In this document: positions 12,150 through 24,229 of the stretch, piece after piece
Position numbering within the stretch: position 1 is the stretch's first letter
Layout of the letters: every line of letters begins with the position of its first letter
NCBI GenBank assembly: GCA_033557465.1
Contig: CM066033.1
Span: 586,798,438-586,862,437 of the forward strand
Length of the DNA: 64,000 nt
Direction: 5' to 3'
Source of the DNA: Ichthyophis bannanicus
Lineage: Eukaryota > Chordata > Amphibia > Gymnophiona > Ichthyophiidae
Translations under genes and position numbers: made by a program
Notes under the pieces: generated by a model
Database searches by the model: none
Seen by the model: the letters and a program-made list of their open reading frames with translations, nothing else
Told to the model about the DNA's origin: nothing

Positions 12150-13010
12150 TATATAATTATAGTTTATAGTTTATTTAGATATACCGCCTTTAGCAACTCA
12201 TCAAGGCGGTTTACAAAATAAAACAATAGCTACAGTAGAAAGGAAAGAACTATGAAACTGATAGGAGAGTGGAGGACAGTAGCAGCAGCAGGAGTGGGTA
12301 GAGGGCGAAATAGTGGCAGTGGCCTGAGCGGCTAATTCCTCGGGTCTCCCTCCACACCGGAGATCTCCCTGAAAAGTATAGTCTTAAGAAGGACTTTGAA
12401 TTTCTTAAAGTTGTCTTCAAAGCGGACCAGGAGGGAGAAGCACTTCCAGAGAGAGAGAGGGCAATGAATCAGGAGGTTGAATGTCTAGTGCATGCGTGAC
12501 AGGCCTTGGAAGGGGGGGAGAATGATGAATCTGTTACCATGAAGAGAGCGTAGGCAATACGGAGGAGCATAGAGTTACCAGATCCAAAAGGTACTCAGGA
12601 AAGTTGCTGTGAAAGACTTTGTGTGTTAAGGTTAAAACTTTGAGTCGGATTTGGACAGATACTGGAAGCCAGTGATGTTGAATCATAAGGAGGGGGTAAC
12701 GTGGTTGAACTTCTTTGCATGTGATAGTATTCGGATCGCTGTGTTTTGAATGGCTTATAGCTTTTTTAACTCATATGAAGGGATCCCTGCATAGACAATG
12801 TTACAGTAATCAAGCCTGGCGATGACTGTACTGAGGACAACTGAGGTATGGGCTGGGAGTCGAGGAAAGGGCAGTTGGCCTGAAAATAACGCAGGGTACC
12901 AAAGGAGGTTTTCACACCTTATCTTCTTTGGTCTGTAAATGAAAGGTGAGAGTTGATCAGGACACCTAAATATCAAAAGACGGGTTGTATGGCAGAGCCT
13001 CTTGTGCAAT
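12150..13010 (-). pseudogene. L2-clade LINE, C-terminal reverse transcriptase and 3' tail
   Basis: On the minus strand the sequence reads STVIARLDYCNIVYAGIPS, then a QNTA-type block and LHWLPV-like residues with stops. This is the conserved C-terminal part of L2-type LINE ORF2. The 3' end lies at about 12,150-12,220. There GATATACCGCCTTT ... AAGGCGGTTTAC forms the short stem found at every L2-type tail in this window. The piece is dead and 5'-truncated. Confidence 0.8.
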
Positions 13011-13039
13011 CCTATGGGAATTCTCCACGTCCTGACCTA

Positions 13040-13290
13040 GATGTGGGATGCCATGGCACCGCGGCTCCATTCAGGAGCCTCACTGAGGTAGCCGGGCAGG
13101 TGGCTGTGTGTGCAGGCCAATCGGAATGAGATCCCGGCATGCACATACAGGCCCTAGACCTGATTCTGATCCCGTGGGGCACGTCAAACGCCCACGGGAT
13201 CAGAATCAGGTCTACTTCTGGGCATCCCGATTCCGATCAGATGCACAGGGGCCTGGATGCACACATTGGAATGTGCCTACACAGGAATAA
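13040..13290 (-). repeat. Dispersed repeat with internal palindrome, copy 2
   Basis: Reverse-complement relative of 7240-7530. It has its own inner palindrome around 13,160-13,215 (ATTCTGATCCCGTGGG ... CCCACGGGATCAGAAT). Confidence 0.6.
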
Positions 13291-14540
13291 AAAGTATTGG
13301 TATGTAGCTGCAGAGCTCATTACTAATGTGACTCAGTGAATGATAAAGGTCAAGGACAACTATGCTGCAGCCAACATATAATGTCTGAACTGCTGGTATG
13401 CCGCTGTCTTTCTGCTCTCTCTTATGTTACATTCAATTACCCTAATGTTTCAAAGAAAAGAAACGACTAAATGCATGAATAGATAGCTATAGATAGATAT
13501 ATGTATGTACTTTGTAATGTTAGCACAGATAAGGTAATATTTCAAGACATACATTAGGTGATTGTTTTCAGAGATACTAGACGTGAAACATTTTCCATTA
13601 TTGCTAAATGCTGAGCTGCCAGCATTTGGGAAAAGCTCCAGGCAATCAGCATGCGTTGCCTTCATTCTTTGAGTGGGTACTCTAGCCTTTAGAGAGCAGA
13701 ATTCCATCTTGTTGACACATGCTTCAGTCGCCAGACAAGATGTTTCATTGTTTAAAGCAGCTGAAATGTGGCAGGCTGGCGGAAGACAACAGAAATACGA
13801 TCTGTTTTAAAATCTGGGAATTCTTATGGATTATACTATTTGCTGCCCCATATTAACCCCAGAAATTATTGGATCATTTAAAGCAGTGATCTTCACTGCA
13901 AGGCCCATAAGCCTATGGCTGTCCTAGGGATTTTTTTACTCTTTTGAGCCAATGAGAAGAGGAAAGCCTAGTCATGGGGCAGAGAGCTCTATTTTATTTT
14001 GGTGCCACAGCAGCCCCCTTCCCTCTCAGAAATGTATTGAGTGTGGGCAGAACACGAGTGCCTTATGTTCTTCCCATCGCAGCCTGGCCCGGGAACAAGA
14101 GACAGCACTGAAGCAATGGCAACGAACAAGAGGCAGACACGGGGTGGCCATGGGCTAGCTTTGCCCTGTTTGTTGCCACTGCTAAGAGAAGAAAGAGAGA
14201 GAGAGATGCCTGACCATGGAAGACTGGCTATTACAGCTGAGACTAGGGGAGATTTGTGACTGTCGCAGGAAGGGTGGGGAGAGAACAGCATGAAGCACCT
14301 GTCCTGGAAGGAAACAGAGAAATTATTAAATTAGCCTGCTTGGAATTAGCCTGCTGGCAGAAAGAGGGATGTTTATGGTGATAGTAAGGAGAGCAGAGAG
14401 GGGGTTACTGGTGCTAATGGTGGGGGAGGGGGTTGTAAAAGAGAGAGAGAGAGAGAGAGAAAGAGACATGCCAAAAGGAAGACTTGAGAGAGAGACAGAT
14501 GTCCAAAGGTGGGGGCTTGAGAGAAAAAGACTAGTGGGGA
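13291..14540. other. Unassigned interval
   Basis: No gene is supported. A (GA)n microsatellite lies near 14,440-14,465. Confidence 0.3.
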
Positions 14541-14625
14541 TTTATTTATTTTTATTTATTCGTAAGACTTGATATACCGTCATTCGGTTTACATACAACC
14601 ATCACAGTGGTTTACAATAACTAAA
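14540..14625 (-). repeat. L2-type 3' tail
   Basis: A TTTATTTATTTTTATTTATT run is followed by GATATACCGTCATTCGGTTTAC, the degenerate L2-tail stem in antisense. It is a 5'-truncated LINE or SINE end. Confidence 0.55.
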
Positions 14626-16194
14626 AGCCCCAGAGGAAAAATAAAAGACATCATGAACAATAAGCAAGATATGATAAGTGAAGAGATCAATAGCACAATA
14701 ATAAAATTCGTAAAACACAATTTCCATGAAGCAGGTAACACACAAGGGCAGGTAGAGGGAAAGGGGGGGGGGGCGGGGCAGCGCCCTGGAATTCCTAGAC
14801 TTCTCCAAATGCTCTGCAGAGAAGCGAGTGCTATAAGCCTATTTTATAATTCCTTAAGGACTCGAGGTAACACATCCCAAAAGGTAGATGCTATAAAAAT
14901 GAAGGCTGCAGTACAAGTTAGTTAGTTAGTTCAAGATGAATCTGACATAATGCCCAGTGACCAAATACAATTTCTGACTGGTAAGAAAATATACTGGATA
15001 CAACAGGCTGAAAATCAGGAGGGGAATTATTCCTGGACAACCAGATTGCTTCAGATTTAGAGGTATTAAATAATCTTTATTAGCATTTGATCAGCAGTGT
15101 TGCAGCCCTGCATGGGAAAATGTGCTTACTGGATTCAAAGTGCTCCAAGTTAAAAATGATTGAAGACTCCTAGTTTAGATATTAAAGTATATTCTAATGG
15201 GCCAGCAAATTGAAAATTATGCATAGACTAGTTTGCTTGGCTTCTTAGGTCCACTCCTACAATGTTTTGCTGTAATGACAGAGAAATCTTTATGGCATAG
15301 ATGTCAGAATGGTATAGACCACAAGGACCATGGCCTGGAGCTGTATGAGGTTGAGCACAGTCCTTAGACCTATCAGCCTAACTCTCGCATCACTGAAAGT
15401 GTGCCTGCACCATCGCCATCGTAAGCGTGCAGTAGGTGGCAGAAATTAGGAGACCAATAACTTCCACCACTATCTGCTTGCCATGTGCTGCTTACAGAGA
15501 TGCTTTCATCTCCAGCACAACTGATTATACCTGTCATGACTACTGCCAAGTCTGTAACCATCACGAGACCCATTACTGCCCAATAGATGCAGAGCTGTCG
15601 CCCCTCCATCGATGGGTTTCAAGTTGGTGCCTGCTGCTACTGCTGCCTTTATCTGCTGCTGACAATGCTGGTCCTCCACTGTGGCTGTCACAACGACTAG
15701 GATCAATAGGTCATCAGGAAGAGAAAGCATTCAGGGTAGAAATAGAGTGCATGGGGGAAGGAGGAAGAGGCAGAAGAAAAGAGTATGACAAAAGGGCTTG
15801 GGGCAGGAGGAGAGAGAATGAGGGAGGGGCTGGAGGCAGCAGAGAACATAAGGCAAGAGCTAGAGACAGAAGGGGATATGATGGCTGGACAGAAGATGGT
15901 GGGAGAGATGTTGAACAAGGAGCAGGATGTTTGAGCTTCCATAATTTTCATTGGAGGGGATTGGATATCCTTGCTGCTGAGCCCTATTGTTCTTGTATGG
16001 GAAGTTTTGGTTTTCTTTCTCAGTTTTGGCCTTGGAAATGTATATTTCTGATATATTTTTTTATTTGTATTTTTACAGCATAGGAGGAAATGCATTTCTG
16101 TTTCTCCCATCCTCTGGTATGCTGTCTGGTTCTTTGAGGCTTCCAGTTCCGTTTTTGTCTACCTGTATTCTGTATTGGTGAAAGTATGTCCATG
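14626..16194. other. Unassigned interval
   Basis: It holds G-rich and GA-rich stretches (14,765-14,780 and 15,740-15,900) that create long but compositionally biased frames. Nothing is convincing as a gene. Confidence 0.3.
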
Positions 16195-16540
16195 TTCTAT
16201 ATATCTGACCGAGATAAGATATTGCTTGTTGTTTATGGGGAACAGTTGCAGTCTGGAATTCATTACCAGAGAATTTAGTAAAAGCTGTTAGTGTAGCTGG
16301 GTTTAAAAGAGGTTTGGACAAGTTCCTGGAGGAAAAGTCCATAAACCATTATTAAAGAGGACCAAGGAAATCCACTACTTACACCTGAGCTAAGATACAT
16401 GGAATCTGCATATCTTTTGGGGAACCTGACAGGTACTTGTGACCTGGATTGGCCACTATTGGAAACAGGATACTGGACTTGATGGACCCTAGATCTGACC
16501 CACTATGGCATGTTCTTCTGCTTTCCCAATAGAAGGTATA
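16195..16540 (+). pseudogene. CR1-type LINE C-terminus and 3' end
   Basis: The translation gives VWNSLPENLVKAVSVAGFK and then GLDKFLEEKSINHY before a stop. This is the C-terminal tail of CR1-clade ORF2 (the same residues occur antisense at 36.5 kb). The following GGATACTGGACTTGATGGAC is the CR1 3' UTR. It is severely 5'-truncated. Confidence 0.8.
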
Positions 16541-16689
16541 TTGATGTTCAGAGCCTGATGTAATATTTCTGTCGCTGACTCTTTATTAGGGATGTGCAGG
16601 ACAAAATGTTTGGTTTTGTTCAGTTTCCTATGCCATATAGGGGATTTTTCATTTTATTCAGGCTTTTTAGCAATTGTTTCCATTTTGGG

Positions 16690-16870
16690 GGCAATGTCAT
16701 CAATAGTACTACTATAGTGCACCCTATTGCTCGAATAGTGCACCCTATTGCTCAAAAGTGAGCCCTAATGATAGAATAGTGCACACTATTGATACATACG
16801 GCATACTAGTGAGCAATACCGCACCCTACTAAGCTAAAGTGTGCACTATTGACACAGGGTAAACCTCAAA
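16690..16870 (+). repeat. Degenerate short tandem repeat
   Basis: Variants of AATAGTGCACCCTATTGCTC recur about six to seven times with changing spacing. No function is evident. Confidence 0.5.
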
Positions 16871-17164
16871 ATGTCTGTGTTTTTCCTGTTGTTTCAGGTT
16901 AAAAACAACTTGAGAAATCTACTTGACATACCCCCTGTTGTTTTAAATGAATGCATATCCCTAATCTGTATAGGTAGGTTCCTTCAGAGTCCTGGGAGTT
17001 AGTGTTGTTTTGGAATGGAAGAGTTACCACATTGTTTGTTTGTTTAGTATTTTTGTGTTACTTCACAGTAAGAGGTTTTTGGCAATGAACTGAAATGACA
17101 TCAGAATTTGAATATTCTTTTTTGTATGATTAGTAGTAAGGAGAAGTTTCCCAACAGAACATCA

Positions 17165-17290
17165 TAACATATGAACATAAGATGTGCCGGGTGGGCAGAA
17201 CACTATGACATATGAACATAAGATTGCCGTGTGAATCTGACCAAAGGTCTACTGAGTCCAAAACGGGTCAATAGGAAGTACCTGGCAGAT
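17165..17290 (-). repeat. CR1 3' tail fragments
   Basis: CATATGAACATAAGAT appears twice, followed by GAATCTGACCAAAGGTCTA, an antisense CR1 3' UTR end like those at 26.06 and 36.33 kb. Confidence 0.6.
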
Positions 17291-18289
17291 CTCAAGGAGA
17301 AGATCAAGTCCTTAGAGCTCACTCAAAGGTTTAGTAGTGGCTTTTTCAATGAAATGCTAGCGTAACTGGCAGAGAACACGTCTTAAGTTAAAATGTGATG
17401 ACTTACACCCTCTCTGTAAATTACTGTATTTTTTAAGCAATGCATGTACTCACTTACACCATCCATGCTGTGTCCAAACTCCACCCAGGCGCATGCACAC
17501 AGTGAAAGTCCTGTATGCACTATGCAAGCAACCCACTTTCTTTTCCGTTTGTTAGTATTTCATAAGAGGTTATTGGCATGTTTAAGTGGCCACTAACACA
17601 TGTAAATGACTAAAATATTGATAATTATGCATGTTGTTGGTACCTAAAACCAGGTGCCTCCTTATAAAATTGCCTTCTCAGTGTAAAATGGAAAATAAGA
17701 AATGAGAGCTGCAGGGTGCAGCGGGGGGGGGGGGGGGGGGGAAGCTTGGCTTCGCCAACCGCAGAGGTACCCGCTGTCCCTGATTTCAGGAAGCTTATTT
17801 TGTGTACATTCATATTCTTCATATCAGAAGACAATAATTAGGCAGATGTCTGCTGATAAGCCTTAAAGTGTGAAGGGTTAATTTAAAGAGGAATGTGGCA
17901 AAACAATATTTTTGGAGTAGACAAAAGGGAGCCCTTTAAATTAAAAATGAGGAAGTAGCACAGAAAAGAAAACATAATCTGTGTCATGCTCATTAGTGCC
18001 CTCCTTCATGTGCCCTTTCAAATTTGTCCTTTCCGTCTTCTGTTTGTGGTCTGCATTATAGCTTTTCTCCATACAGCAGTCAATTCCCATCTACTGAGGC
18101 CAAAGATCTAACCCTCTTGGGTCCCACTCTCTGTCCATCATCAAGACTGATGCCATTGAGGATTACAGACATCGTCCTCGTCCTAGATGTCTGAGGCCTA
18201 TCCTCCTGTTCACTAGTTCCTCTAGCCCTGTACAACAAGAAGAATACAATTGTATATAGTTATATAACTTATATGTACAAAGTTCTCCC
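17291..18289. other. Unassigned interval with poly(G) run
   Basis: A run of about 20 guanines lies near 17,723-17,742. No gene is supported. Confidence 0.35.
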
Positions 18290-18450
18290 CTATGTTGTAT
18301 CCAATTAGATTTCCTGTTATATGTAAACTCACGACAGCCTGTTGCTATCGGTGAGTATTTTATGTTTACTGTAAACCGCGCTGATGATAAAAGTGCGGTA
18401 TATAAGAACGTTAAATAAATAAATAAATAAATAAATAAAATAAATAAACT
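18290..18450 (+). repeat. L2-type LINE 3' end
   Basis: GTAAACCGCGCTGATGATAA and then GTGCGGTATATAAG form the tail stem, followed by (AATA)n. The sense orientation shows how L2-type elements end in this genome. Confidence 0.75.
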
Positions 18451-18454
18451 GTCA

Positions 18455-18984
18455 CACCCCTAATCACATCTCATTTCATACTGGACTTCTCAATATCCAC
18501 TCCCTAAAATGAAACTCCTCCCTTGTTCCTGGTATGATCCATGAACATAACTTGCAGCTATTCTGTACTGCAGAAATTTGACTAAAGAATGGTGAATCCT
18601 TAGCACTGGGGAATGTCTGCCTATCCTTAGTTTCTCATTTCTGTTCAAGTGCAGACGACATAAACAAGACAATCATCTACTCAACACCTTATCTCTTCAT
18701 AAGTTAGCATTAGCACCTTTCTTCATTAGAGGATCTTCTCACTCACATATCTCCAGTCCCTTCCTTATCCCTCTTCCTGATTTATCCTCCAGCAGCAGGG
18801 GCTAGATTATCCACATAACTGTCAGGACAGGTGGTTGAGGCCACAGCTCACTGCCCTAATTTACTGATTCTGGGAGACTTTAACACCCATGCCGACATTT
18901 CTAATAGATCTATAAACAAGAACTTCCTTTAATAAACAACTTTGCTTTTCTCAGCAGGTTAACTTCCCTATCCATAGTCTATGC
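18455..18984 (+). pseudogene. L2-clade LINE endonuclease part, left piece
   Basis: The translation is broken by stops but contains ILGDFNTHADIS near 18,865-18,900, the GDFN block of APE-type LINE endonucleases. It is interrupted by the hAT element and resumes at 22,040. Confidence 0.65.
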
Positions 18985-19093
18985 CAGCGATGGCGAACCT
19001 ATGGCACGCGTGCCAGCTGTGGCACGCGAAGGCCTTGCAGCTGGCACGCGGGAAGGTCCGCAATCAAGATATACGGCATTAAAAAAAAAAAAA

Positions 19094-19404
19094 AAAAGCT
19101 GCCGCTGCCGGGGCCGGGGCCGGGGCCGCCGCGGCAGAATCGAGTGTGCCGCGGGGCCCCCCCGCCCAGCAGAGCCTGCCCTCCGTCCCCGGTATCACCT
19201 CTCTCAGCTGCTTCCAGTCACACGCGCCAGCTTTCAGAGCGCGAGGGGAGTTTCTCGTGCTCTGAAAGCCAGCGCGTGTGACTGGAGGCAGCTGAGAGAG
19301 GTGATACCGGGGACGGAGGGCAGGCTCTGCTGGGCGGGGGGGCCCCGCGGCACACTCGATTCTGCCGCGGCGGCCCCAGCCCCGGCCCCGGCAGCGACAG
19401 CTTT
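19094..19404. repeat. GC-rich long hairpin inside the hAT element
   Basis: About 140-bp arms (about 19,097-19,240 and 19,262-19,402) are nearly perfect reverse complements. They contain GGGGCCGGGGCC-type runs and a CTCTGAAAG/CTTTCAGAG block near the loop. Confidence 0.85.
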
Positions 19405-19420
19405 CTTTGTAAAAAAAATT

Positions 19421-21020
19421 TCGCTGGGGGGGGTTAGGAGTGGTGATGGGCTGGGGGGGTTAGGAGTGGTAATGGCTGGGGGGGGTTAGGAGTGGTAATG
19501 GCGGGGGGGGGTTAGGACTGGTGTGGGGCTGGGGGGGTTAGGGGTGGTAATGGCTGTGGGCTGTTGGGGGTTAGGACTGGTGATGGGCTGGGGGGGCTAG
19601 GACAGGAAATGGGCTGATGGGGGGGTTAGGAGTGGTGATGGGCTGGGGGGGTTAGGAGTGGTAATGGCTGGGGGGGTTAGGAGTGGTAATGGCTGGGGGG
19701 TTAGGACTGGTGATGGGCTGGGGGGGTTAGGAGTGGTAATAGCTGTGGGCTGTTGGGGGGTTAGGACTGGTGATGGGCTGGGGGGGGCTATGACAGGAAA
19801 TGGGTTGATGGGGGGGTTAGGAGTGGTGATGGGCTGGGGGGGTTAGGAGTGGTAATGGGCTGGGGGGGTTAGGAGTGGTAATGGCTGTGGGCTGTTGGGG
19901 CTAGGACTGGTACTGGGCTATGGGGGGCTAGGACAGGAAATGGGCTGATGGGGGGTTAGGAGTGGTGATGGGCTGGGGGAGGTTAGGAGTGGTGATGGGC
20001 TATGGGGGGGCTATGGGCTATGGGGGAGCTAAGTCTATATGGGCTGATGGGATTAGGACGAAGTGGGTTGATGGGGGCTTAGGACTGGTAATGGGCTATG
20101 GGGGGCTAGGACAGGAAATGGGCTGATGGGGAGGGGTTAGGACTTGAGGTGGGTTGTTGGGTGGGGTTAGGACTGGTAATGGGCTATGGGGGGCTAGGAC
20201 AGGAAATGGGCTGATGGGGAGGGGTTAGGACTTGAGGTGGGCTGTTGGGTGGGGTTAGGACTGGAAATGGGCTGATGGGGGGTTAACACTGGAGGTGGTC
20301 TGATGGGGTTAGGACTGGTAATGGGCTATGGGGGGTTTAGGACTGATAATGGGCTATGGGGGGGCTGGGACAAGAAATGGGCTGATGGGGAGGCGTTAGG
20401 ACTTGAGGTGGGCTGATGGGGTTAGGACTGGTAATGGGCTGTGGGCTGATGGGGGGGTTAAGACTGGCAATGGGCTATGGGGGGGTTAAGACTGGTAATG
20501 GGCTGTTGGCTGATGGGGGCTGTCTGGTAATGGGCTATGGGGGGTTAGGACTGATAATGGACTATGGGGGGGCTAGGACAGGAAATGGGCTGATGGGGAG
20601 GGGTTAGGACTTGAGGTGGGCTGATGTGGTTAGGACTGGTAATGGACTGTGGGCTGATGGGGGGGTTAGGACTGGCAATGGGCTATGGGGGGCTGACTGG
20701 AAATGGGTTGATGGGGGTTAGGACTGGAAGTGGGCTGATGAGGGGTTAGGACTGGAAGTGGGCTGATGGGGGTTAGGACTGGTAATGGGTTATAGGGGGG
20801 GCTTAAACTGAAAATGGGGTGATGGGGGTTAGGACTGGAAGTGGGTTGATGAGGGGGGGCTAGGACTGGTATTGGGTTGGGGGGTTGCTAGGACTGGAAA
20901 TGGGTTGGGGGGCTGCTAGGACTGGAAATGGGCTGATGCAGGGACTAGAAGGGAATGGATGCTGGGTGAGGCTGGAACTAGAAGGGAGCTGGTGTTGGGG
21001 GAGGATTAGAATGGGATGGG
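19421..21020 (+). repeat. Guanine-rich minisatellite
   Basis: Units of about 25-30 bases built from GGGCTGGGGGGGTTAGGA plus variants of GTGGTAATG recur about 55 times. The strand is extremely G-rich, with runs of 4-8 guanines every 10-25 bases, a pattern that can form G-quadruplexes. Several frames are open only because of the repeat. Confidence 0.9.
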
Positions 21021-22039
21021 GCTGGGAGAGTAAAATGGAGAGGGGAAAAATATTTTGTGTGGGAGGGATAAAAAATCTACAATTGGCCGGGTATTGGGAG
21101 AATAAGTGGGGATTGAGGATGGAGGGGTAAATTTTGAGTAGATGAAATAGGAATGAGGAAAGAGCAAAAGGAGAAAGATTAGTATGTTAAAGCAGATGTA
21201 GAGAGAGAATGGAAAAAAAAAAACAAGACAGAAGAAAGGACAAATGGACAGCAGATGGAGAGTTAGCAGAAGACACGAAGAAACCAGAAGAAAGTGGCTG
21301 GAACAATTGCAACTGAAAAAAATGCACAAAAGGTAGAAAAATATCTCTTTATTTTGAATTTATTAACTGGAATATGTCAGCTCTGGTAAATGTGCATCAT
21401 TAATTTTTGCGCTTTGTTTAGTACAAGAGGAAATTAATTTATAGTTTTATTTCTACAGTGTTGTTGTATATTCCAAGTTTGGCTTTTGGGGTTCCCAGTT
21501 TAATTATTGTCTTCCTGTTTCTAAATTGTGATTCCTTGTTTGGTGATGGTCTGTTCTGCATGTGTAACTGAGCTGAGGTATTTTGTTTATATAATTCCTA
21601 TTTGACATTGCCACTTGTTCTTTCCCCAGTAGGTCATGTATTGTTGTTCTCTGAAATGTATTGGTTTAATATTTGCAGTGTTGCCTTTTGATAGTTAGGG
21701 TATGGTGCTTTGTGAGTCCTGGTAGTGCTGTTAGGATACGGCGGGTTTGCTATGGGTTCTAAATGGGCAGCGTTTGTAGTAGTTCCTAATGTGCCTGGCG
21801 GTTGGTACTGGATTATAGTAATGTAGAAACCTTTTAGTCTTTCTTTATCCATATACTCATTAAGAGGCATGTTTACTAAAAGTTAGTGTATGGTAACATT
21901 ATGCAAATATTTATGCAAATGAGGCACCTTATGCAAATGAGGCTTTAATTGACGTGCTGGCACTTTGAGGAAATTCTTTGGTTTTGTGCGGCAGTTTGGG
22001 CACTCGGGCTCAAAAAGGTTAGCCATCACTGGTCTATGC

Positions 22040-22620
22040 CATGGTTTGGACTTAATTTTTTTTATTTGATCTTCTAGCCCCAATGCAAAATAAAACTGCA
22101 TACACATCATTCTTCTGGGATGATCATTATTTATTACTTTTCCATTTACTGCTACTAAATTCAGCTGTTTGACAAGATAAAAACTCTATATTCTCCAGGT
22201 CCTTCCATATGGTAGAGTCATCTGCATTAGGTTTATGAAACAATCCTGCCCTAGATGCCTTTGAATCACTTTTGCAGTGTGAATAAGTTGTTTGTTGGAA
22301 CACTCTAGACACAGTTGATCCTCTAAGCAAAATCTTAAGAAACTGCCCATTGGGAAACTCCCTGATTTCAAGCAGTGGCATAAAGATAAGTCCACCATAA
22401 ATACCTCAACCTGTAAGTAGCATAGCCATAACTACGAGGCAGTAGTTATCCTAACAAAAAAAAGAAACATTATTCTCATCCAAAGTGATCTGTGATGGCT
22501 CCATTTATCCACATCAACTTGCCAAGTTCCTTTGTTGAGAGTGAAAAAATCTTGTGTTCTATGAACTCTTCCACCTCCCCAGGTGATCCAGTCACAGTGA
22601 AATTAGTTAAAGACTCAACC
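22040..22620 (+). pseudogene. L2-clade LINE, right piece after the hAT insertion
   Basis: Continuation of the LINE interrupted at 18,984. The bases on both sides join after removal of the hAT element and one TSD copy. The translation is heavily decayed, with a lysine-rich linker-like block near 22,450-22,490. Confidence 0.5.
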
Positions 22621-23227
22621 TTACATCTCACTTAGGGTTGCCAACTGGTCGGTTTTTATATGGCCAGGCCAACTGCCAGCAGACTCTTAAAAATGGCAAT
22701 GGAAAAGACAGTTTTTCTACAGCCATCATCCAATCTCTCTCTCCTTGCCCCTACCCTGCAATTATCAGCTGATGTCTCTCTCTCGCTCTCCATGACCCCT
22801 CTTGACGCAGTCATCACACGGATATTTTTCTCTCAATGTCTTATTCGATTTCTTTCATGGTAGACACGACACACGTGGTTAGGACAGACACGTGCCCATG
22901 CACTTGCAATCTCTCGAAAGACCCGCCTCCTCAGCTACTTTTTATGACATCATAGAGGTATACTGGCTGCCAATGTAGAAGGGGAGGTGTTGCCAGTCAT
23001 GCCGTCTTCAGTCTGGAAAGGGCTAGTCGGACTTGGTTTGTTCGCCTTGGCACATGTGGCTTTCTCAGCAGCATGAGTATAAAATGTCCATGTGTAACAG
23101 ATAGCGGCTGAGTTTATGCCATGCATCCTCTTGGCTGCATTTGTCAAAGAGTGCTGCGAGTGAAGACTAAGCATGAACGAATCCCTTGCAGTCAGTTTCT
23201 TTACCTTCTTGACCATTGAGCTATTGC
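22621..23227. other. Unassigned interval
   Basis: No gene or known repeat is supported. Confidence 0.3.
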
Positions 23228-23475
23228 TCTCTGAAATTTATTTATTTAAGAGGTTTTTTATACTGCTTTATCCTTCAGTCAAAGTGGTTTACATTACAAC
23301 TTAAACTTGGTAATGTACATTAAACAGGAACATTGATAACTTTGATTTTTCTGAGACAATGGGGGGGTGGGGGGTTAAAGGACTTGCCCAAGGCCACAAG
23401 GAATGCTAATGGGAATTGAACCCTGGTCTCTTGGTTTCCAAGCCAGTACTCTATTAGGCTACTCCTCCGGGGAGG
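23228..23475 (-). mobile_element. tRNA-headed SINE with L2-type tail
   Basis: On the minus strand: GGAGGAGTAGCCTAATAGAG (A-box region), CCAGGGTTCAATTCCCA (B-box region), CCTTGTGGCCTTGGGCAAGT, then the L2-type tail stem and AAATAAATAAA at about 23,230-23,300. The head is tRNA-derived and the tail matches the resident L2 LINE, so L2 machinery probably moved it. Confidence 0.75.
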
Positions 23476-24106
23476 GGCCCAGTGCTTTGGCCAAACACAT
23501 TTGCATATGTTAACAAGTTACATTTATTCCCCCTCCCCTGAAGCTCTTACAGGAGAGCAACACATCAGCTTTGTTTTGTCACCAAAGTTGGCAGTGAGAT
23601 GCTGTATCTTGGTGGCAGGTGTACAGTGCACTTGTCATTTGCCCAGGGGAGATTGCTGCTTTCACGTCCCATTGACAATGGTTTTACTTCTCGGTCTCTG
23701 CACTAAGAATAACATTTAAAAATTGTCCAAGGTTTTCAAAAGGCATTAATGAAGGTTTGAAAGGTTTATGTGCTTTATTCTTTGCAGATCTAATGCCACT
23801 GCTGAGTAGTATTTATTTATTTTCCATTGTAGCTTTAATTCTCCTAGTTTTGTTGCCACCCAATTTCATACCACCTGCGGGTGTCCTTTGTTTAGTGTTT
23901 TAAATAAATTGTGACCCATAAATTCCTAGATTTTTGAAAGGTGAATTTTGTTGTAAATGGTGTTCACAGCTAACTTTATTATCTACAGTGGCTGTCTTTT
24001 AAAAGTCACGATCTGACTGCAGCACCAGCATAGACTCTAACTGTTACTACTGAAGATGTGTGTCATTTTTGGCAGAAAAGAGAGAGCTCTCAGTTCTATG
24101 TGACTC
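23476..24106. other. Unassigned interval
   Basis: No gene is supported. Confidence 0.3.
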
Positions 24107-24109
24107 TTA

Positions 24110-24220
24110 GGGGTACGTTTACTAAGCCGGGCTATCTGCAACTAGGTCCCACTGAATAACATGGGACCTAGTTGAAGATAGCCCAGGTTAACCATTAGTC
24201 CAGCTTAATAAACGTACCCC
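24110..24220. mobile_element. Harbinger-type mini-MITE
   Basis: The 111-bp element has ends GGGGTACGTTTACTAAG and TTAATAAACGTACCCC. Flanks TTA (24107-24109) and TTG (24221-24223) fit a 3-bp TSD with one change. The termini closely match those of the large family at 25-58 kb. Confidence 0.75.
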
Positions 24221-24229
24221 TTGAAGCCA

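Larger units (their letters stand above)
18985..22031. mobile_element. Non-autonomous hAT element with G-rich core
   Basis: It begins CAGCGATGGCGAACC and ends GGTTAGCCATCACTG, imperfect terminal inverted repeats of a common vertebrate hAT family. The exact 8-bp duplication GTCTATGC lies at 18977-18984 and 22032-22039, and the interrupted L2 sequence continues on both sides. At 3,047 bp it has no transposase. The interior is a GC-rich hairpin (19,094-19,404), a long G-rich minisatellite and an AT-rich right part. The next terminal block (GGCACGCGTGCCAGCTG) is the usual subterminal sequence of this group. Confidence 0.92.

Noticed and set aside
15436..16083. 215-codon frame with Gly/Arg/Glu-rich centre
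   Set aside because: The length comes from GA-rich low-complexity sequence. There is no domain, and the opposite-strand frames are equally long.
19001..19489. 162-codon frame at the start of the hAT element
   Set aside because: It lies in the GC-rich hairpin and G-rich repeat. Composition explains the open frame.
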